NCBI GenBank assembly: GCA_963841425.1
Contig: CAWJCL010000001.1
Location: 310,001-374,000 of the forward strand
DNA length: 64,000 bases
Source: DATEOR01 sp963841425
GTDB taxonomy: Bacteria; Actinomycetota; Thermoleophilia; Gaiellales; Gaiellaceae
Direction of reading: 5' to 3'
The position numbers and the translations under genes were made by a program. The notes below the pieces were generated by a model. That model did not search any database and had not been told where the DNA came from. It saw only the letters and a program-made list of their open reading frames with translations. Positions 15,647 through 25,898 of the stretch are shown here, in pieces (position 1 is the stretch's first letter; the number at the start of each line of letters is the position of its first letter).

Positions 15647-16969
15647 TCAGGCGATGACGTCGAGGACGATCGGGACTTCCTGCGGCGGCTGTGTGCCGAT
15701 GCGATAGGCGGCGGCGACCTCGGTTGCGGCGGCCTCGGCCGATTCGTCGGTGCGAGCATGCACCTCGGCGACCACATCGCCGACCGCGACCTCCTGTCCG
15801 CGCTTCGCGAGACAGCGGAGTCCCACGGCGTGGTCGATGCCGTCCTCCTTGCGGAGCCTGCCGGCACCGAGGCCGAGGGCCGCCTCCCCGATCGCGGTCG
15901 TCGCGATGCGCTGGACCCACCCCGCCGACGGAGCGGGCACGGGCCGGACCACGGGAGCCTGGGGCAAGGCGTGGAGCGCTGGGTCTCCGCCCTGGGCGTG
16001 GACCCATCGCTCATAGAGCGCGAACGCGCTTCCATCCGCAACCGCAGCCTCGGCCTTCGCACGCCCCTCGCGAGCGTCCACCCCCAGATCGGAGAGCGCG
16101 AGCAGGTGCGCTGCCGCGCCGACGACGAGCTCGACGAGGTCCGGCGGGCCCTCGCCCTGCAGGGTTGCGACCGCTTCGCGAATCTCGAGGGCGTTTCCGA
16201 CCGCCTGCCCGAGGGGCTGGTCCATGTCGGTCAGCTCGCAGACGACCTCCCGGCCGGCGCGGACACCGAGCTCCCGCATGGCCTCCGCCAGCTCGCGGGC
16301 CGAGTCGAGGTCCTTCATGAACGCGCCGTCGCCGACCTTGACGTCGAGCAAGATCGCGTCGGCCCCGCCTGCGATCTTCTTCGACATGATGCTCGACGCG
16401 ATCAGCGGGATGATGTCCACGGTCGCGGTGACGTCGCGAAGCGCGTAGAGGCGCTTGTCCGCCGGGACGAGCTCACCGGTCTGGCCGATGATCGCCATGC
16501 CGATCTCGCGGACCTGGGCGAGGAACGTCCCGATGTCCAGTTCGACGTTGAAGCCCGGGATCGCCGCGAGCTTGTCGAGGGTGCCTCCGGTGTGCCCGAG
16601 GCCGCGGCCGCTCATCTTCGCGAAAGGCACTCCGCAGGCCGCGACGACGGGGCCGAGCGCGATGGACGTCTTGTCCCCCACCCCGCCCGTTGAATGCTTG
16701 TCCACGACCTTGCGCCCGAGGGGCGAGAGGTCGACGGTCTCACCGCTTCGCACCATCGCGTCGGTGAGCGCGTGCGTCTCGGCGTGGCTGAGCCCCTTGA
16801 AGTAGACGGCCATGCAGAACGCGGCCATCTGGTAGTCGGGGATCTCGTCGCGCGCGTAGGCGAGGACGAGCCCGGAGATCTCCGCGTCCGTCAGCTCCCC
16901 GCCGTCGCGTTTCTTCCGGATCAGCTCCGCGGGGCGCAGAACGCCCGCTGCCCGCGGCGGCGCGTTCAC
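15647..16969 (-). CDS. deoA: Thymidine/pyrimidine-nucleoside phosphorylase
   Basis: The enzyme splits pyrimidine nucleosides with phosphate to the base and (deoxy)ribose-1-phosphate, which DeoB next to it isomerises. The signature KHSTGGVGDKTSIALGPVVAACGVPFAKMSGRGLGHTGGTLDKL is present across residues 85-128. The anthranilate-phosphoribosyltransferase-like helical start (AELIRKKRDGGELT) and the C-terminal PYNP domain are also seen. It has 440 residues. GTG 16969 overlaps the deoB stop as GTGA. Thymidine versus broad pyrimidine specificity cannot be decided. Confidence 0.94.
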   Translation of the reverse strand: MNAPPRAAGVLRPAELIRKKRDGGELTDAEISGLVLAYARDEIPDYQMAAFCMAVYFKGLSHAETHALTDAMVRSGETVDLSPLGRKVVDKHSTGGVGDKTSIALGPVVAACGVPFAKMSGRGLGHTGGTLDKLAAIPGFNVELDIGTFLAQVREIGMAIIGQTGELVPADKRLYALRDVTATVDIIPLIASSIMSKKIAGGADAILLDVKVGDGAFMKDLDSARELAEAMRELGVRAGREVVCELTDMDQPLGQAVGNALEIREAVATLQGEGPPDLVELVVGAAAHLLALSDLGVDAREGRAKAEAAVADGSAFALYERWVHAQGGDPALHALPQAPVVRPVPAPSAGWVQRIATTAIGEAALGLGAGRLRKEDGIDHAVGLRCLAKRGQEVAVGDVVAEVHARTDESAEAAATEVAAAYRIGTQPPQEVPIVLDVIA

Positions 16970-18132
16970 TGCGCGACGATCGGCGTGCCCGGGATCCCGC
17001 GCGACGGCGCCTTCCCGCCCAGCCAGGCGTTCACCGTCGCCCCGACGTCCGCGAACTCGCCCTCGTGGATCGCGCCGTCGGCGTTTCGCCCCTCGACGTA
17101 GGCCAGCAGGAGCGCGTGCTCGCGGGAGTGGTCCGTTGAGGGAGTCGTGGGATCGCAGCCGTGGTCGGAGGTGAGGATGAAGAGGTCCTGCGGGCGCAGG
17201 GCATCGAGGAGATCCGGGATCCGGCGGTCGAAGTCCTGCAGACAGCGGTGAAAGTTGACCGGGTCGTTGCGGTGGCCCCAGAGCATGTCGGTCTCGACGA
17301 GGTTCACGAAGATGAGCCCCTCGTCCAGGTCGCGGAGGAGCGCCTCCGTCTTCGTGATGCCGTCGTTGTTCGACTTCGTCGTCTCCGAGTGGTCGATGTC
17401 GACGCCCGCGAAGATGTCGTGGATCTTGCCCACGCCGTAGACCTCCTTGCCCGCCTCGCGAACGAGCGTCAGGTAATTCGGCTGCCGCGGCCTGAGCGAC
17501 CAGTCGTGGCGGTTCGGCGTGCGCGTGTAGTTGCCGGGCTCCCCGATGAACGGACGGGCAATCACGCGCCCGACCGCGTTCTTCCCGGTCAGAATCTCGC
17601 GGGCTATCCCGCATGCGGCGTAGAGCTCGTCGAGCGGGATCGTCTCCTCGTGCGCGGCGATCTGGAAGACGGAGTCCGCGGACGTGTAGACGATCCACTT
17701 GCCCGTCCGCTGGTGCTCCTCTCCCAGCTCTTCGATGATCTCCGTGCCCGAGGCCGACTTGTTGCCGAGCACGCCGCGTCCCGTCCGGTGGGCGAATTCC
17801 TCGATGAGCTCGAAGGGGAATCCGTGCGGAAAGGTGGGCATCGGCTCGGGCGTGACGATGCCCATGAGCTCCCAGTGGCCCGTGGTCGTGTCCTTGCCCT
17901 TCGAGCGCTCGAAGAGTCTGCCCGCGACGGCCGGAGCATGCGGCTTTGGCGGGCAGCCCGCCAGCTCCTCGATGTTCCCGAGGCCGAGTTGCTCGAGGTT
18001 GGGGAGGTCGAGGCCGCCGACCGCTTCTGCGACGTTGCCGAGTGTGTTCGATCCCTCGTCACCGTAGTCCGCCGCGTCCGGCAGCTCGCCCGCACCAACC
18101 GCGTCCAGCACGATCACGCAGGCGCGCGGCAT
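16966..18132 (-). CDS. deoB: Phosphopentomutase
   Basis: DeoB interconverts (deoxy)ribose-1-phosphate and the 5-phosphate, following DeoA in nucleoside salvage. This alkaline-phosphatase-superfamily metalloenzyme has the metal and phospho-threonine motifs VIVLDAVGAGELPDA, KGKDTTTGHWELMG, HDIFAGVDI and LTSDHGCDPTTPSTDHSREH. It has 388 residues. The ATG follows TAGAAT (18144-18139) after six bases, a leaderless start. That hexamer overlaps the promoter of the plus-strand small protein gene. Confidence 0.97.
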   Translation of the reverse strand: MPRACVIVLDAVGAGELPDAADYGDEGSNTLGNVAEAVGGLDLPNLEQLGLGNIEELAGCPPKPHAPAVAGRLFERSKGKDTTTGHWELMGIVTPEPMPTFPHGFPFELIEEFAHRTGRGVLGNKSASGTEIIEELGEEHQRTGKWIVYTSADSVFQIAAHEETIPLDELYAACGIAREILTGKNAVGRVIARPFIGEPGNYTRTPNRHDWSLRPRQPNYLTLVREAGKEVYGVGKIHDIFAGVDIDHSETTKSNNDGITKTEALLRDLDEGLIFVNLVETDMLWGHRNDPVNFHRCLQDFDRRIPDLLDALRPQDLFILTSDHGCDPTTPSTDHSREHALLLAYVEGRNADGAIHEGEFADVGATVNAWLGGKAPSRGIPGTPIVAQ

Positions 18133-18137
18133 CGGGC

Positions 18138-18144
18138 TATTCTA
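18138..18144. promoter_or_regulatory. Overlapping back-to-back -10 boxes, deoB and small membrane protein
   Basis: The same seven bases give TAGAAT on the minus strand (6 bases from the deoB ATG) and TATTCT on the plus strand (9 bases from ATG 18153). The two start codons are only 20 bases apart, so the promoters probably exclude each other. Confidence 0.45.
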
Positions 18145-18152
18145 CTTCGGAC

Positions 18153-18290
18153 ATGGATACCGTCCTCGGGCTTTTCGGCATGGCGCTTTGGATCGTCTCG
18201 GTCATCGCGCTCGCCGCGGGAATGACGTACGCGGTCGTGAGGCTCACGCCCGAGCGGGAAGACAAGAAGCCGGAGACGACCGAGGCGTAG
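18153..18290 (+). CDS. 45-residue single-span membrane protein
   Basis: The frame reads MDTVLGLFGMALWIVSVIAL then AAGMTYAVVRLTPEREDKKP and ends ETTEA. It is one transmembrane helix followed by a short charged tail, so type and topology are clear but no function is known. Small proteins of this shape are common in Actinobacteria. A -10-like TATTCT is nine bases before the ATG. It is transcribed away from deoB and toward ald. Confidence 0.6.
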   Translation: MDTVLGLFGMALWIVSVIALAAGMTYAVVRLTPEREDKKPETTEA

Positions 18291-18308
18291 CTCGGTTCCG
18301 CAGGGGCA

Positions 18309-19433
18309 CTAGACGGCCTCGAGCGGAAGAACCTCGTCGAGCGGCGAGTAGTCGAGGCCGTGGGCCTCCGCGACCGCCTCGTAGGTGAGCTTTCCCTCGA
18401 AGACGTTGACCCCGCGCCCGAGCGGGCGGCTGCGCGCGATGGCCTCGCGCACGCCGAGGTCGGCAATCTGCTCGACGTACGGCAGCGTCACGTTCGTGAG
18501 CCCGGCCGTGGACGTGATCGGCACCGCGCCGGGCATGTTCGAGACGCAGTAGTGGACGATGCCGTCGACGATGTAGATGGGATCCGAGTGCGTGGTCGGA
18601 CGCGAGGTCTCGAAGCACCCGCCCTGGTCGATGGCCACGTCGACGAGCGCGGCGCCCGGCTTCAACGCGGGCAGCATCTCGCGCGTGATGAGCTTCGGCG
18701 CCCGCGCGCCGGGGATGAGGACGGCGCCGATGACGAGGTCCGCGTCCTCGACGGCCTCGTCGATCGCGAGCTGGTTCGACATCGCGAGCGTGATGCGCCC
18801 GTCGAGCATCATCTCGAGGTCGCGCATCCGCTGAACGGACTTGTCCAGGATCCACACGTCGGCCTGCATGCCCACCGCGATGAGCGCGGCGTTGTACCCG
18901 ACGATCCCGCCGCCGAGGACGACCACCTTGGCCGGAGGTACCCCCGGCAGGCCGCCGAGGAGCATCCCGCGGCCTCCCTGCGACTTCTCGAGCGCCCACG
19001 CGCCCATCTGCGTCGCAAGCCGGCCGGCGACCTCGCTCATCGGCGCGAGCAGCGGCAGCTGGCGGTCGTCGGTCTCGACGGTCTCGTAGGCGATGCAGAT
19101 TGCACCGCTCTCGAGAAGCGCGCGCGTGAGCGCCTCGTCGGCCGCGAGGTGGAGGTACGTGAAGAGAATGAGGCCGTCCCGCAGCCGGTCGAACTCGGCC
19201 GCGAGCGGCTCCTTCACCTTGAGGACGAGGTCGGAGCTTCCCCAGACCTCGTCCACCGATGCGATGCGCGCGCCGACCGCCTCGTAGGCCGGGTCCGGAA
19301 GCGCGCTGCCTTCGCCCGCGCCGTGCTCGACGACGACTTCGTGGCCTGTCTGGGTCAGCTCGCGCGCGCCCGCGGGCGTGAGGGCGACTCGGTGCTCGTC
19401 CGGCTTGATCTCCCTGGCGACGCCGATCCTCAT
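18309..19433 (-). CDS. ald: Alanine dehydrogenase
   Basis: The NAD-dependent enzyme interconverts L-alanine with pyruvate and ammonia. The 374 residues start MRIGVAREIKPDEHRVALTPAG, which carries the pyruvate-binding arginine and lysine. KVKEPL and LFTYLHLAAD follow, and VLGGGIVGYNAALIAVGM is the Rossmann nucleotide loop near residue 170. DQGGCFETSRPTTH and HYCVSNMPGAVP complete the active site. The stop is followed by TAGTGCCCC, a 9-mer that recurs at several gene ends here. The spacing to the upstream DUF3866 gene is 17 bases. Confidence 0.97.
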   Translation of the reverse strand: MRIGVAREIKPDEHRVALTPAGARELTQTGHEVVVEHGAGEGSALPDPAYEAVGARIASVDEVWGSSDLVLKVKEPLAAEFDRLRDGLILFTYLHLAADEALTRALLESGAICIAYETVETDDRQLPLLAPMSEVAGRLATQMGAWALEKSQGGRGMLLGGLPGVPPAKVVVLGGGIVGYNAALIAVGMQADVWILDKSVQRMRDLEMMLDGRITLAMSNQLAIDEAVEDADLVIGAVLIPGARAPKLITREMLPALKPGAALVDVAIDQGGCFETSRPTTHSDPIYIVDGIVHYCVSNMPGAVPITSTAGLTNVTLPYVEQIADLGVREAIARSRPLGRGVNVFEGKLTYEAVAEAHGLDYSPLDEVLPLEAV

Positions 19434-19450
19434 GGGCTGCGAAGGCTATC

Positions 19451-20431
19451 TCACGCCACGTAGCCGGAGGCAACCCTCCCCGCGGCGTAGGCGGTGGCGA
19501 AGAACCACGGATCGTCGTTCGCTTCGCGGCCCATGTGGGAGAGCGGCAAGCCTGCGCAGGAGTCCTGCCATCCGGACACGTCGACGACGGTGACGCGCGC
19601 GAGCCCGTCCGGCGCAGCCAGCCCTTCGGGCCAGCCGATCTCGACATCGCCGGCGAGCGCGAGCACGGCCTGCGTGTGGTGCGAAAGACCGCGATGGCGC
19701 TCGCGCGAGTCGCCTTCCGAATAGCGGACGGCCAGCACCGGCGCCCCGCCGAGCGCGCGGGCCGTGAGCACCGACTCCGCCACGGAAAGCCCGCCGTGGC
19801 CCCACGGGCTCGCGGTTCCCACGATGCCGGGCCCGATCGAGCACAGAACGGCATCGAATCTCTCCTCGGCAGCCCAGACGAACGCCGCGGCGGTCGAGAC
19901 GCACGCGACGTCGCCTTCGATGCAGGCCCCGACGGCGACGGTGGTCTCGACGAGCCCGCGCGCACGGAGCGCGCGAACCGTGTCCGAGAGTGATACCGGC
20001 AGCGCGCCGCCGGGCACCTGGACGTAGGCGACCCTCCTCCCCTCGCCGAGCCCCGCGGCGGCCGGTGCAACCTGGCTGTGCAGCGAGCAGCAGACGACCG
20101 GCAGGCCTCCCAGCGACTCGAGCCGGGCGCCGCCCTCCTCCCCATGCCGAACGGCGTACTGGAGCGGCGTGTACGGAAGCTTCATGACGTGGGCGCCGGC
20201 CTCCCCGTCGAGGTCGAGCCCGCGCGTGAGGTTCGCGTACAGGACGTCGAAGCCGCCGGAGCCGAGCCCGAGCCCGACGGCTTGGGCGTTCACGAGCACG
20301 TCGTCCCCGAGCGCCACCGGCCCCGTCATCCCCGGGTAGGCGACACAGGGCCGGCCATCCACCTCGAGCCTCACCAGGCCGTCGTGCCGCTCGGTCACCG
20401 CGGTGACCGAGCCGCGCCGCAGGCTAAGCAT
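19451..20431 (-). CDS. DUF3866-family protein
   Basis: The 326-residue protein resembles the DUF3866 family, which is largely confined to Actinobacteria and has no known function. Recognisable stretches are PGMTGPVALGDDVLVN near residue 35, HVMKLPYTPLQYAVRHGEEG near 85 and GPGIVGTASPWGHGG near 210. It looks cytoplasmic. ATG 20431 overlaps the end of the M20 peptidase gene by 8 bases, so the two are co-expressed. Its late LSHMGREANDDPWFF may be a family motif, but no catalytic site is evident. Confidence 0.75.
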   Translation of the reverse strand: MLSLRRGSVTAVTERHDGLVRLEVDGRPCVAYPGMTGPVALGDDVLVNAQAVGLGLGSGGFDVLYANLTRGLDLDGEAGAHVMKLPYTPLQYAVRHGEEGGARLESLGGLPVVCCSLHSQVAPAAAGLGEGRRVAYVQVPGGALPVSLSDTVRALRARGLVETTVAVGACIEGDVACVSTAAAFVWAAEERFDAVLCSIGPGIVGTASPWGHGGLSVAESVLTARALGGAPVLAVRYSEGDSRERHRGLSHHTQAVLALAGDVEIGWPEGLAAPDGLARVTVVDVSGWQDSCAGLPLSHMGREANDDPWFFATAYAAGRVASGYVA

Positions 20432-21533
20432 CCCGAGCCGCGTCGACGAGCTCGAGCGTGACGTTGAGCATCGTCTCGAGGTCGGCGACGGCGATGTGCT
20501 CGGCCGGGGTGTGCACCTGCAGCATCCCGTTGGCGAGATTGACGCAGGGCACGCCGCGCGCGTTGAAGACGTTCGCGTCGGCGCCACCCCCGACGTCGAT
20601 CGGCCGCGGCTCGAGGCCGGCGCGTTGGACTGCCTGCGCCGCAAGCGCGAAGACGGGGTCGTCCGGCTTGAACCGGTACCCCGCGTAGGTCTCCGAGATT
20701 CGCGTCTCGGCCTCGCACTCCGCGACTGCAGCGGCGAACGTGAAGGCGTCGAGCATTTCCTGGACGAGGTCGGCGAGCTTGCCTTCGTCGCGGGAGCGCG
20801 CCTCGGCCGCGAGCTCGCAGCGGTCGGGCACGACGTTCCTCCCCGTGCCGCCTTCGATGAGCCCCACGTTGGCCGTCGTCTCGTCGTCGATCCTGCCCAG
20901 CCTGAGGTCGGCAATGGCGCGCGCGGCCGCGGCGATGGCCGAGCGGCCCTCCTCCGGAGCGAGGCCCGCGTGCGCGCAGCGGCCCTTGAAGACGACGTCG
21001 ATCGTCTTCCCGAACGGGGCCGAGCGGACGATCCCGCCCACCGGGCCGCTGCAGTCGTAGACGAAGCCGAGCTTCGACTGCAGGCGCGTGTGGTCGAAAT
21101 CCTTGGCTCCCTGGAGCCCGACCTCCTCCTTCACGGTGAAGAGGAGCTCGACGCCCGCATGCGGACGCCCTTCGGAGAGGAGCAGGCGGGCTGCTTCGAG
21201 GAGCACCGCCACGGTGGCCTTGTTGTCGGCGCCGAGGATCGTCCCGGCGCCGTTGCGCACGAATCCGTCCTCGCCGACGACGGGCCGGATCTCGCCCACG
21301 GGCGGAACCGTGTCCATGTGCGCGCAGAGAAAGATGGAGCCGCTCCCGTTTCGCTCGGCCGGCTCGAGCCGCGCGAGGAGGTTCCCCGCCTCGTCGCCTT
21401 CCACCGCCAGCCCGAGATCGGCGAGGTAGGAGCGGATGACCGCCGCCACAGGCTCCTCCTCGCCGGAAGGGCTCGGAATGGCGGCGAGCTCGACGAACAG
21501 GTCGAGGACGCCCGAGGCCCAGGTTGCACCCAT
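20424..21533 (-). CDS. M20-family metallopeptidase (PepT-like)
   Basis: The 369-residue enzyme has the two-zinc M20 fold. LCAHMDTVPP supplies the first histidine and aspartate. GADNKATVAVLLEA and TVKEEVGLQGAK supply the bridging aspartate, the catalytic glutamate pair and the next ligands. NLANGMLQVHTPAEH gives the C-terminal histidine. The arrangement is closest to the PepT-like tripeptidases of Bacilli and Actinobacteria. It probably trims small peptides in the cytoplasm. The stop overlaps the DUF3866 start. Confidence 0.9.
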   Translation of the reverse strand: MGATWASGVLDLFVELAAIPSPSGEEEPVAAVIRSYLADLGLAVEGDEAGNLLARLEPAERNGSGSIFLCAHMDTVPPVGEIRPVVGEDGFVRNGAGTILGADNKATVAVLLEAARLLLSEGRPHAGVELLFTVKEEVGLQGAKDFDHTRLQSKLGFVYDCSGPVGGIVRSAPFGKTIDVVFKGRCAHAGLAPEEGRSAIAAAARAIADLRLGRIDDETTANVGLIEGGTGRNVVPDRCELAAEARSRDEGKLADLVQEMLDAFTFAAAVAECEAETRISETYAGYRFKPDDPVFALAAQAVQRAGLEPRPIDVGGGADANVFNARGVPCVNLANGMLQVHTPAEHIAVADLETMLNVTLELVDAARDA

Positions 21534-21542
21534 GGCGCGATT

Positions 21543-23192
<1,650 letters not shown>

Positions 23193-23193
23193 C

Positions 23194-23357
23194 AGTGTCC
23201 CTTCCGGTAGTGCTGCCCCGCTTCGGGGTCGCGAGCGCCAAGCGCGGCAAGAACGCAGGGAGCCCCGGCAACCGTGATTACCGGGGCGACCGAGGACGCC
23301 GCAGCGCGCAGTGCGATCGCGGGCGGGAAGCAGGCATGGACTGCCGGCTGGGGCACT
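23194..23357 (+). ncRNA. Structured repeat element, copy A (candidate RNA)
   Basis: Copy A is 164 bases long. AGTGTCCCTTCCGGTAGT (23194-23211) pairs with ACTGCCGGCTGGGGCACT (23340-23357), with one 2-base mismatch. An inner 10-bp stem, GCCCCGGCAA 23262-23271 with TTACCGGGGC 23278-23287, has one mismatch. It is flanked by the loop sequences ACGCAGGGA (23253-23261) and GACCGAGGACG (23288-23298), shared with copies B and C. G-T pairs in the outer stem favour the plus strand as RNA. It fills the gap between the glycosyltransferase stop and the pyrG start. Confidence 0.7.
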
Positions 23358-24561
23358 AGATCCGCCCCATCCGGTCGAGGTCGGCCAGTCCAGGCGTGCG
23401 CTCGATCAACTCGCCGAGCGAGCGGCGCTCACCGGCGATGTTGAGGGCGACGACCCCGGCCACTGCCGCCCAACGACCCCATCCGCGGAATCGGTCCACG
23501 GACTTGAAGCCTACCAGGGCTCCTAGAGCATTCGATCCCGCGTCCCCCAGCATCACTCTCTCGCGAAGATCGTAGGGAAGCAGGAGGACGGCCAGGCCGA
23601 GCGGCGCGTCGAGGCAGAAGGCGGCTGCGGTGTATGCCTTGAGCGCCCGGCCCGGCTTCGTGTCGAGCTGGTTCAGGAGGTTCGCGCTCCCCGCGACGAG
23701 GAGGGTCCCGGAGACGCTTCTGGTGCGCAGGAGCGCGACGAGCGGGATGCCGAGGAGCTTGAGGATGCCCGTCGTCCCTCCGGCCGCGAGGTGCGCGCGG
23801 ATCCCGCGCTCTTCCCCGCTCCAGAGGTCGTCGACGAGACCGAGCGCGGCGACGGCGACGACGGCCGGGTCCGGCCGCATACCCGCGAGCCAGCCGACGA
23901 GCGGCAGGCGCTTGCCCCGGTAGTTGACGGCGAGCGGGCCGGCGGCGAGGAGCGCGTCGAGGAGCTGGCGGCCGCGGTGAGCGAACCCGGCGGCGTCGCG
24001 GCCGGTCGCGCGGTGGTCGAGGTCGAGATCCACCTCCTCGACGCGGAGGCCCGCTCGGAGCGCGTCGATCGTCATCCGCACCTCGCAGCCGAACCCGGGC
24101 GCGAGCGGGAAGCACGCGGCGCGGGCGCGCTCGCTCAGGCGGCGCTGGCCGGAGAGCGGCTCGCGGGCCGCGAAGCCCGTCCGCAGGCGGATGAGCTCCC
24201 GCGCGACGCGCTTGGCAATCCCGAACCCTCCGCCCACCCGGCGCGTGAACGCGGCCACGCAGAGGTCGGCGTCTCCCTCGGCGAGGGGCGCAAGCGGGCC
24301 GCGCAGGTCGGCATCGCACAGGAGGAGCGGGCCCGGCGCGGCCATCCGCTCGCCCGCGGTCAGCGCCTCGCCCTTTCCTCGCTCCTCGAGGCGGAGCACG
24401 ACCGCGCCCGCCTCTTCCGCCGCCGCGGCTGTGCCGTCCGTGGAGGCTCCGTCGACGACGAGGACCTCGGGGTCGCCGAGCTCGGCCCGCAGAGCCCTGA
24501 CCGTCTCGCCGATATGCTCAGCCTCATTGCGGGCGGCAATGAGAACCGTGAGCTCAGCCAC
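23356..24561 (-). CDS. GT2 glycosyltransferase fused to an MraY/WecA-like membrane domain
   Basis: Residues 1-200 form a family-2 glycosyltransferase (LTVLIAARNEAEHIGETV, LVVDGASTDGT, LLLCDADLRGP). Residues 210-400 resemble the phospho-sugar transferases MraY and WecA. They carry LGLVDDLWSG (the DD pair), ANLLNQLDTKPGRALK and MLGDAGSNALGALVGF, with several membrane spans. The MraY part is shorter than usual, and I do not see its histidine-rich loop. A lipid-linked sugar product for the envelope is likely. GTG 24561 overlaps the mctB stop by 8 bases. The fusion sits in the steA-mctB block. Confidence 0.8.
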   Translation of the reverse strand: MAELTVLIAARNEAEHIGETVRALRAELGDPEVLVVDGASTDGTAAAAEEAGAVVLRLEERGKGEALTAGERMAAPGPLLLCDADLRGPLAPLAEGDADLCVAAFTRRVGGGFGIAKRVARELIRLRTGFAAREPLSGQRRLSERARAACFPLAPGFGCEVRMTIDALRAGLRVEEVDLDLDHRATGRDAAGFAHRGRQLLDALLAAGPLAVNYRGKRLPLVGWLAGMRPDPAVVAVAALGLVDDLWSGEERGIRAHLAAGGTTGILKLLGIPLVALLRTRSVSGTLLVAGSANLLNQLDTKPGRALKAYTAAAFCLDAPLGLAVLLLPYDLRERVMLGDAGSNALGALVGFKSVDRFRGWGRWAAVAGVVALNIAGERRSLGELIERTPGLADLDRMGRI

Positions 24562-25471
24562 TCGGGACCGGCACCGAGTCCACCGAGGGAGCGACGCCGT
24601 CGCTCGCCGAATCCTTGACGCCGTAATGCCCTGGAGCGCCGCCGGCCAGGAGAAAGGCGAGCGCGACCTTGCCGGCGACCGTCTCCACGTCGTCTACGCT
24701 CGAGACTCCCTGTGTGCGGTAGAGGTCGATCGCCGAGGCGGCCTCCGTCGTGGTCTCGACACCGACGACTGGGATGCCCGATTCCTGCAGACCGCTGAGG
24801 AGGCCGTCGACAAGCGTCTCCGTCGGGCGCGCCTGCGCCTCCTCCTGCGCCGTCGGGTCCTCGGGAGGCGCCCAGGAGCGTACGACGACGACCGCGTCGA
24901 GAGCCGGCGTGCTCGTACCGAACCGCTCCTCGACGAGCCTGCTCGAGAGCGTGCTCCACATGGGAGTGCCGTCACCTTCCACGAGCTCGAGGCCGAGCGC
25001 CGTCCCGAGGCCGGCGAAGTCGTCGCCCCCCTCCGCAAACTGCGCGAGCACCTGGTCTCCGTTCAGTGCCGCGTCGAGCTCGGTCGCGTCGACCGGAGTG
25101 TCGACGGCGATCAGGCGCACGGGCTCGCCGGCGCCCGCATCCGAGAGCGTGCGCTCGATCGCCGAGCGGACGCTGCCGTCCACCGGACCGGCGAAGAGCA
25201 CGCCGACGTTCTTCCCGTCGAGCCGGTTTTCCATGAGCGCCGGATAGCTGAGCTCGAGCAGCTTCCCGGCCGCATCGTTTCGCCGCCCGATGATGTCGGC
25301 CCGCGCGTTTGCCTGCTGTAGCTGCTCGTTCAGCTGGTCGATGCGCGCGTGCGCGAACTCGTTGTCGGCGTTGGAGAGCTTGCCGGAGATGGCGACGCCG
25401 AGCAGGATGCCCACCGCGAGCGCAATGAAGACGGCCGCGAGCGAGGCGAGGTGATAGCGAAGGTCGAACAT
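24554..25471 (-). CDS. mctB: MctB/SteB-like membrane protein
   Basis: The family is called copper transporter MctB in Mycobacterium, and SteB, partner of SteA in septum formation, in Corynebacterium. The 305 residues begin MFDLRYHLASLAAVFIALAVGILLG, one N-terminal transmembrane helix. A coiled coil (ARIDQLNEQLQQANARA) and a large extracytoplasmic alpha/beta domain follow. The Mycobacterium order recN-steA-mctB-pyrG is kept, with two extra genes inserted here. A SteB-type envelope role seems more likely than copper export (inference). Confidence 0.85.
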   Translation of the reverse strand: MFDLRYHLASLAAVFIALAVGILLGVAISGKLSNADNEFAHARIDQLNEQLQQANARADIIGRRNDAAGKLLELSYPALMENRLDGKNVGVLFAGPVDGSVRSAIERTLSDAGAGEPVRLIAVDTPVDATELDAALNGDQVLAQFAEGGDDFAGLGTALGLELVEGDGTPMWSTLSSRLVEERFGTSTPALDAVVVVRSWAPPEDPTAQEEAQARPTETLVDGLLSGLQESGIPVVGVETTTEAASAIDLYRTQGVSSVDDVETVAGKVALAFLLAGGAPGHYGVKDSASDGVAPSVDSVPVPSG

Positions 25472-25472
25472 T

Positions 25473-25898
25473 TCAAAGGCCGGAAGCAGTGTCGCAGAGG
25501 TCGTGCAGCCGGGCGACGGCCTTCGCCGGCAGCGACCGCACTCCCTCCGCGTAGAGGCGCCAGAACGGGCCCGAGACCCACGCGGTGGCGATGGTCTCGC
25601 GGCCCTCGTCCTCGAACCGGATGCCCATGTCGAGCTTCTGACTCAGGTCGTGCCAGGCGAGCTCGCTTCCCAGGCGCACGCGGCTGATGATGATGAGGCC
25701 GGTGCCGTGCGGCTTTCGCACGAGCCCCGGGCGGAGGGCGCGGACGACCGTCCAGCGCGCGTTCTCCTCGAGGCCGCGCCGGTCCGGTTCGACGCCGGTG
25801 TAGCCGGGCCACCAGTCCGGAAGGTGGAAGGGCTCCGCGACGAGCGCCCAGACGCCCTCCCGGCGGGCCGGAAGGACGAGGGATGCCTCGCTTCTCAC
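25473..25898 (-). CDS. SRPBCC/START-like domain protein
   Basis: The 141-residue protein has the polyketide-cyclase/dehydrase (SRPBCC) pattern: an N-terminal strand EASLVLPARREGVWALVAEPFHLPDWWPGY, then strands, then the long C-terminal helix with ARLHDLCDTASG. Such domains bind hydrophobic ligands. No ligand can be named. GTG 25898 overlaps the steA stop as GTGA, and its own stop is one base before the mctB ATG. It is an extra gene between steA and mctB relative to Mycobacterium, which suggests an envelope or lipid role. Confidence 0.75.
   Translation of the reverse strand: MRSEASLVLPARREGVWALVAEPFHLPDWWPGYTGVEPDRRGLEENARWTVVRALRPGLVRKPHGTGLIIISRVRLGSELAWHDLSQKLDMGIRFEDEGRETIATAWVSGPFWRLYAEGVRSLPAKAVARLHDLCDTASGL

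Noticed and set aside
23194..23357. A pyrG attenuator or T-box leader
   Set aside because: No T-box sequence or pyrG-type initially transcribed G-C-rich leader with terminator is seen. The same element also precedes recN and the tlyA promoter.
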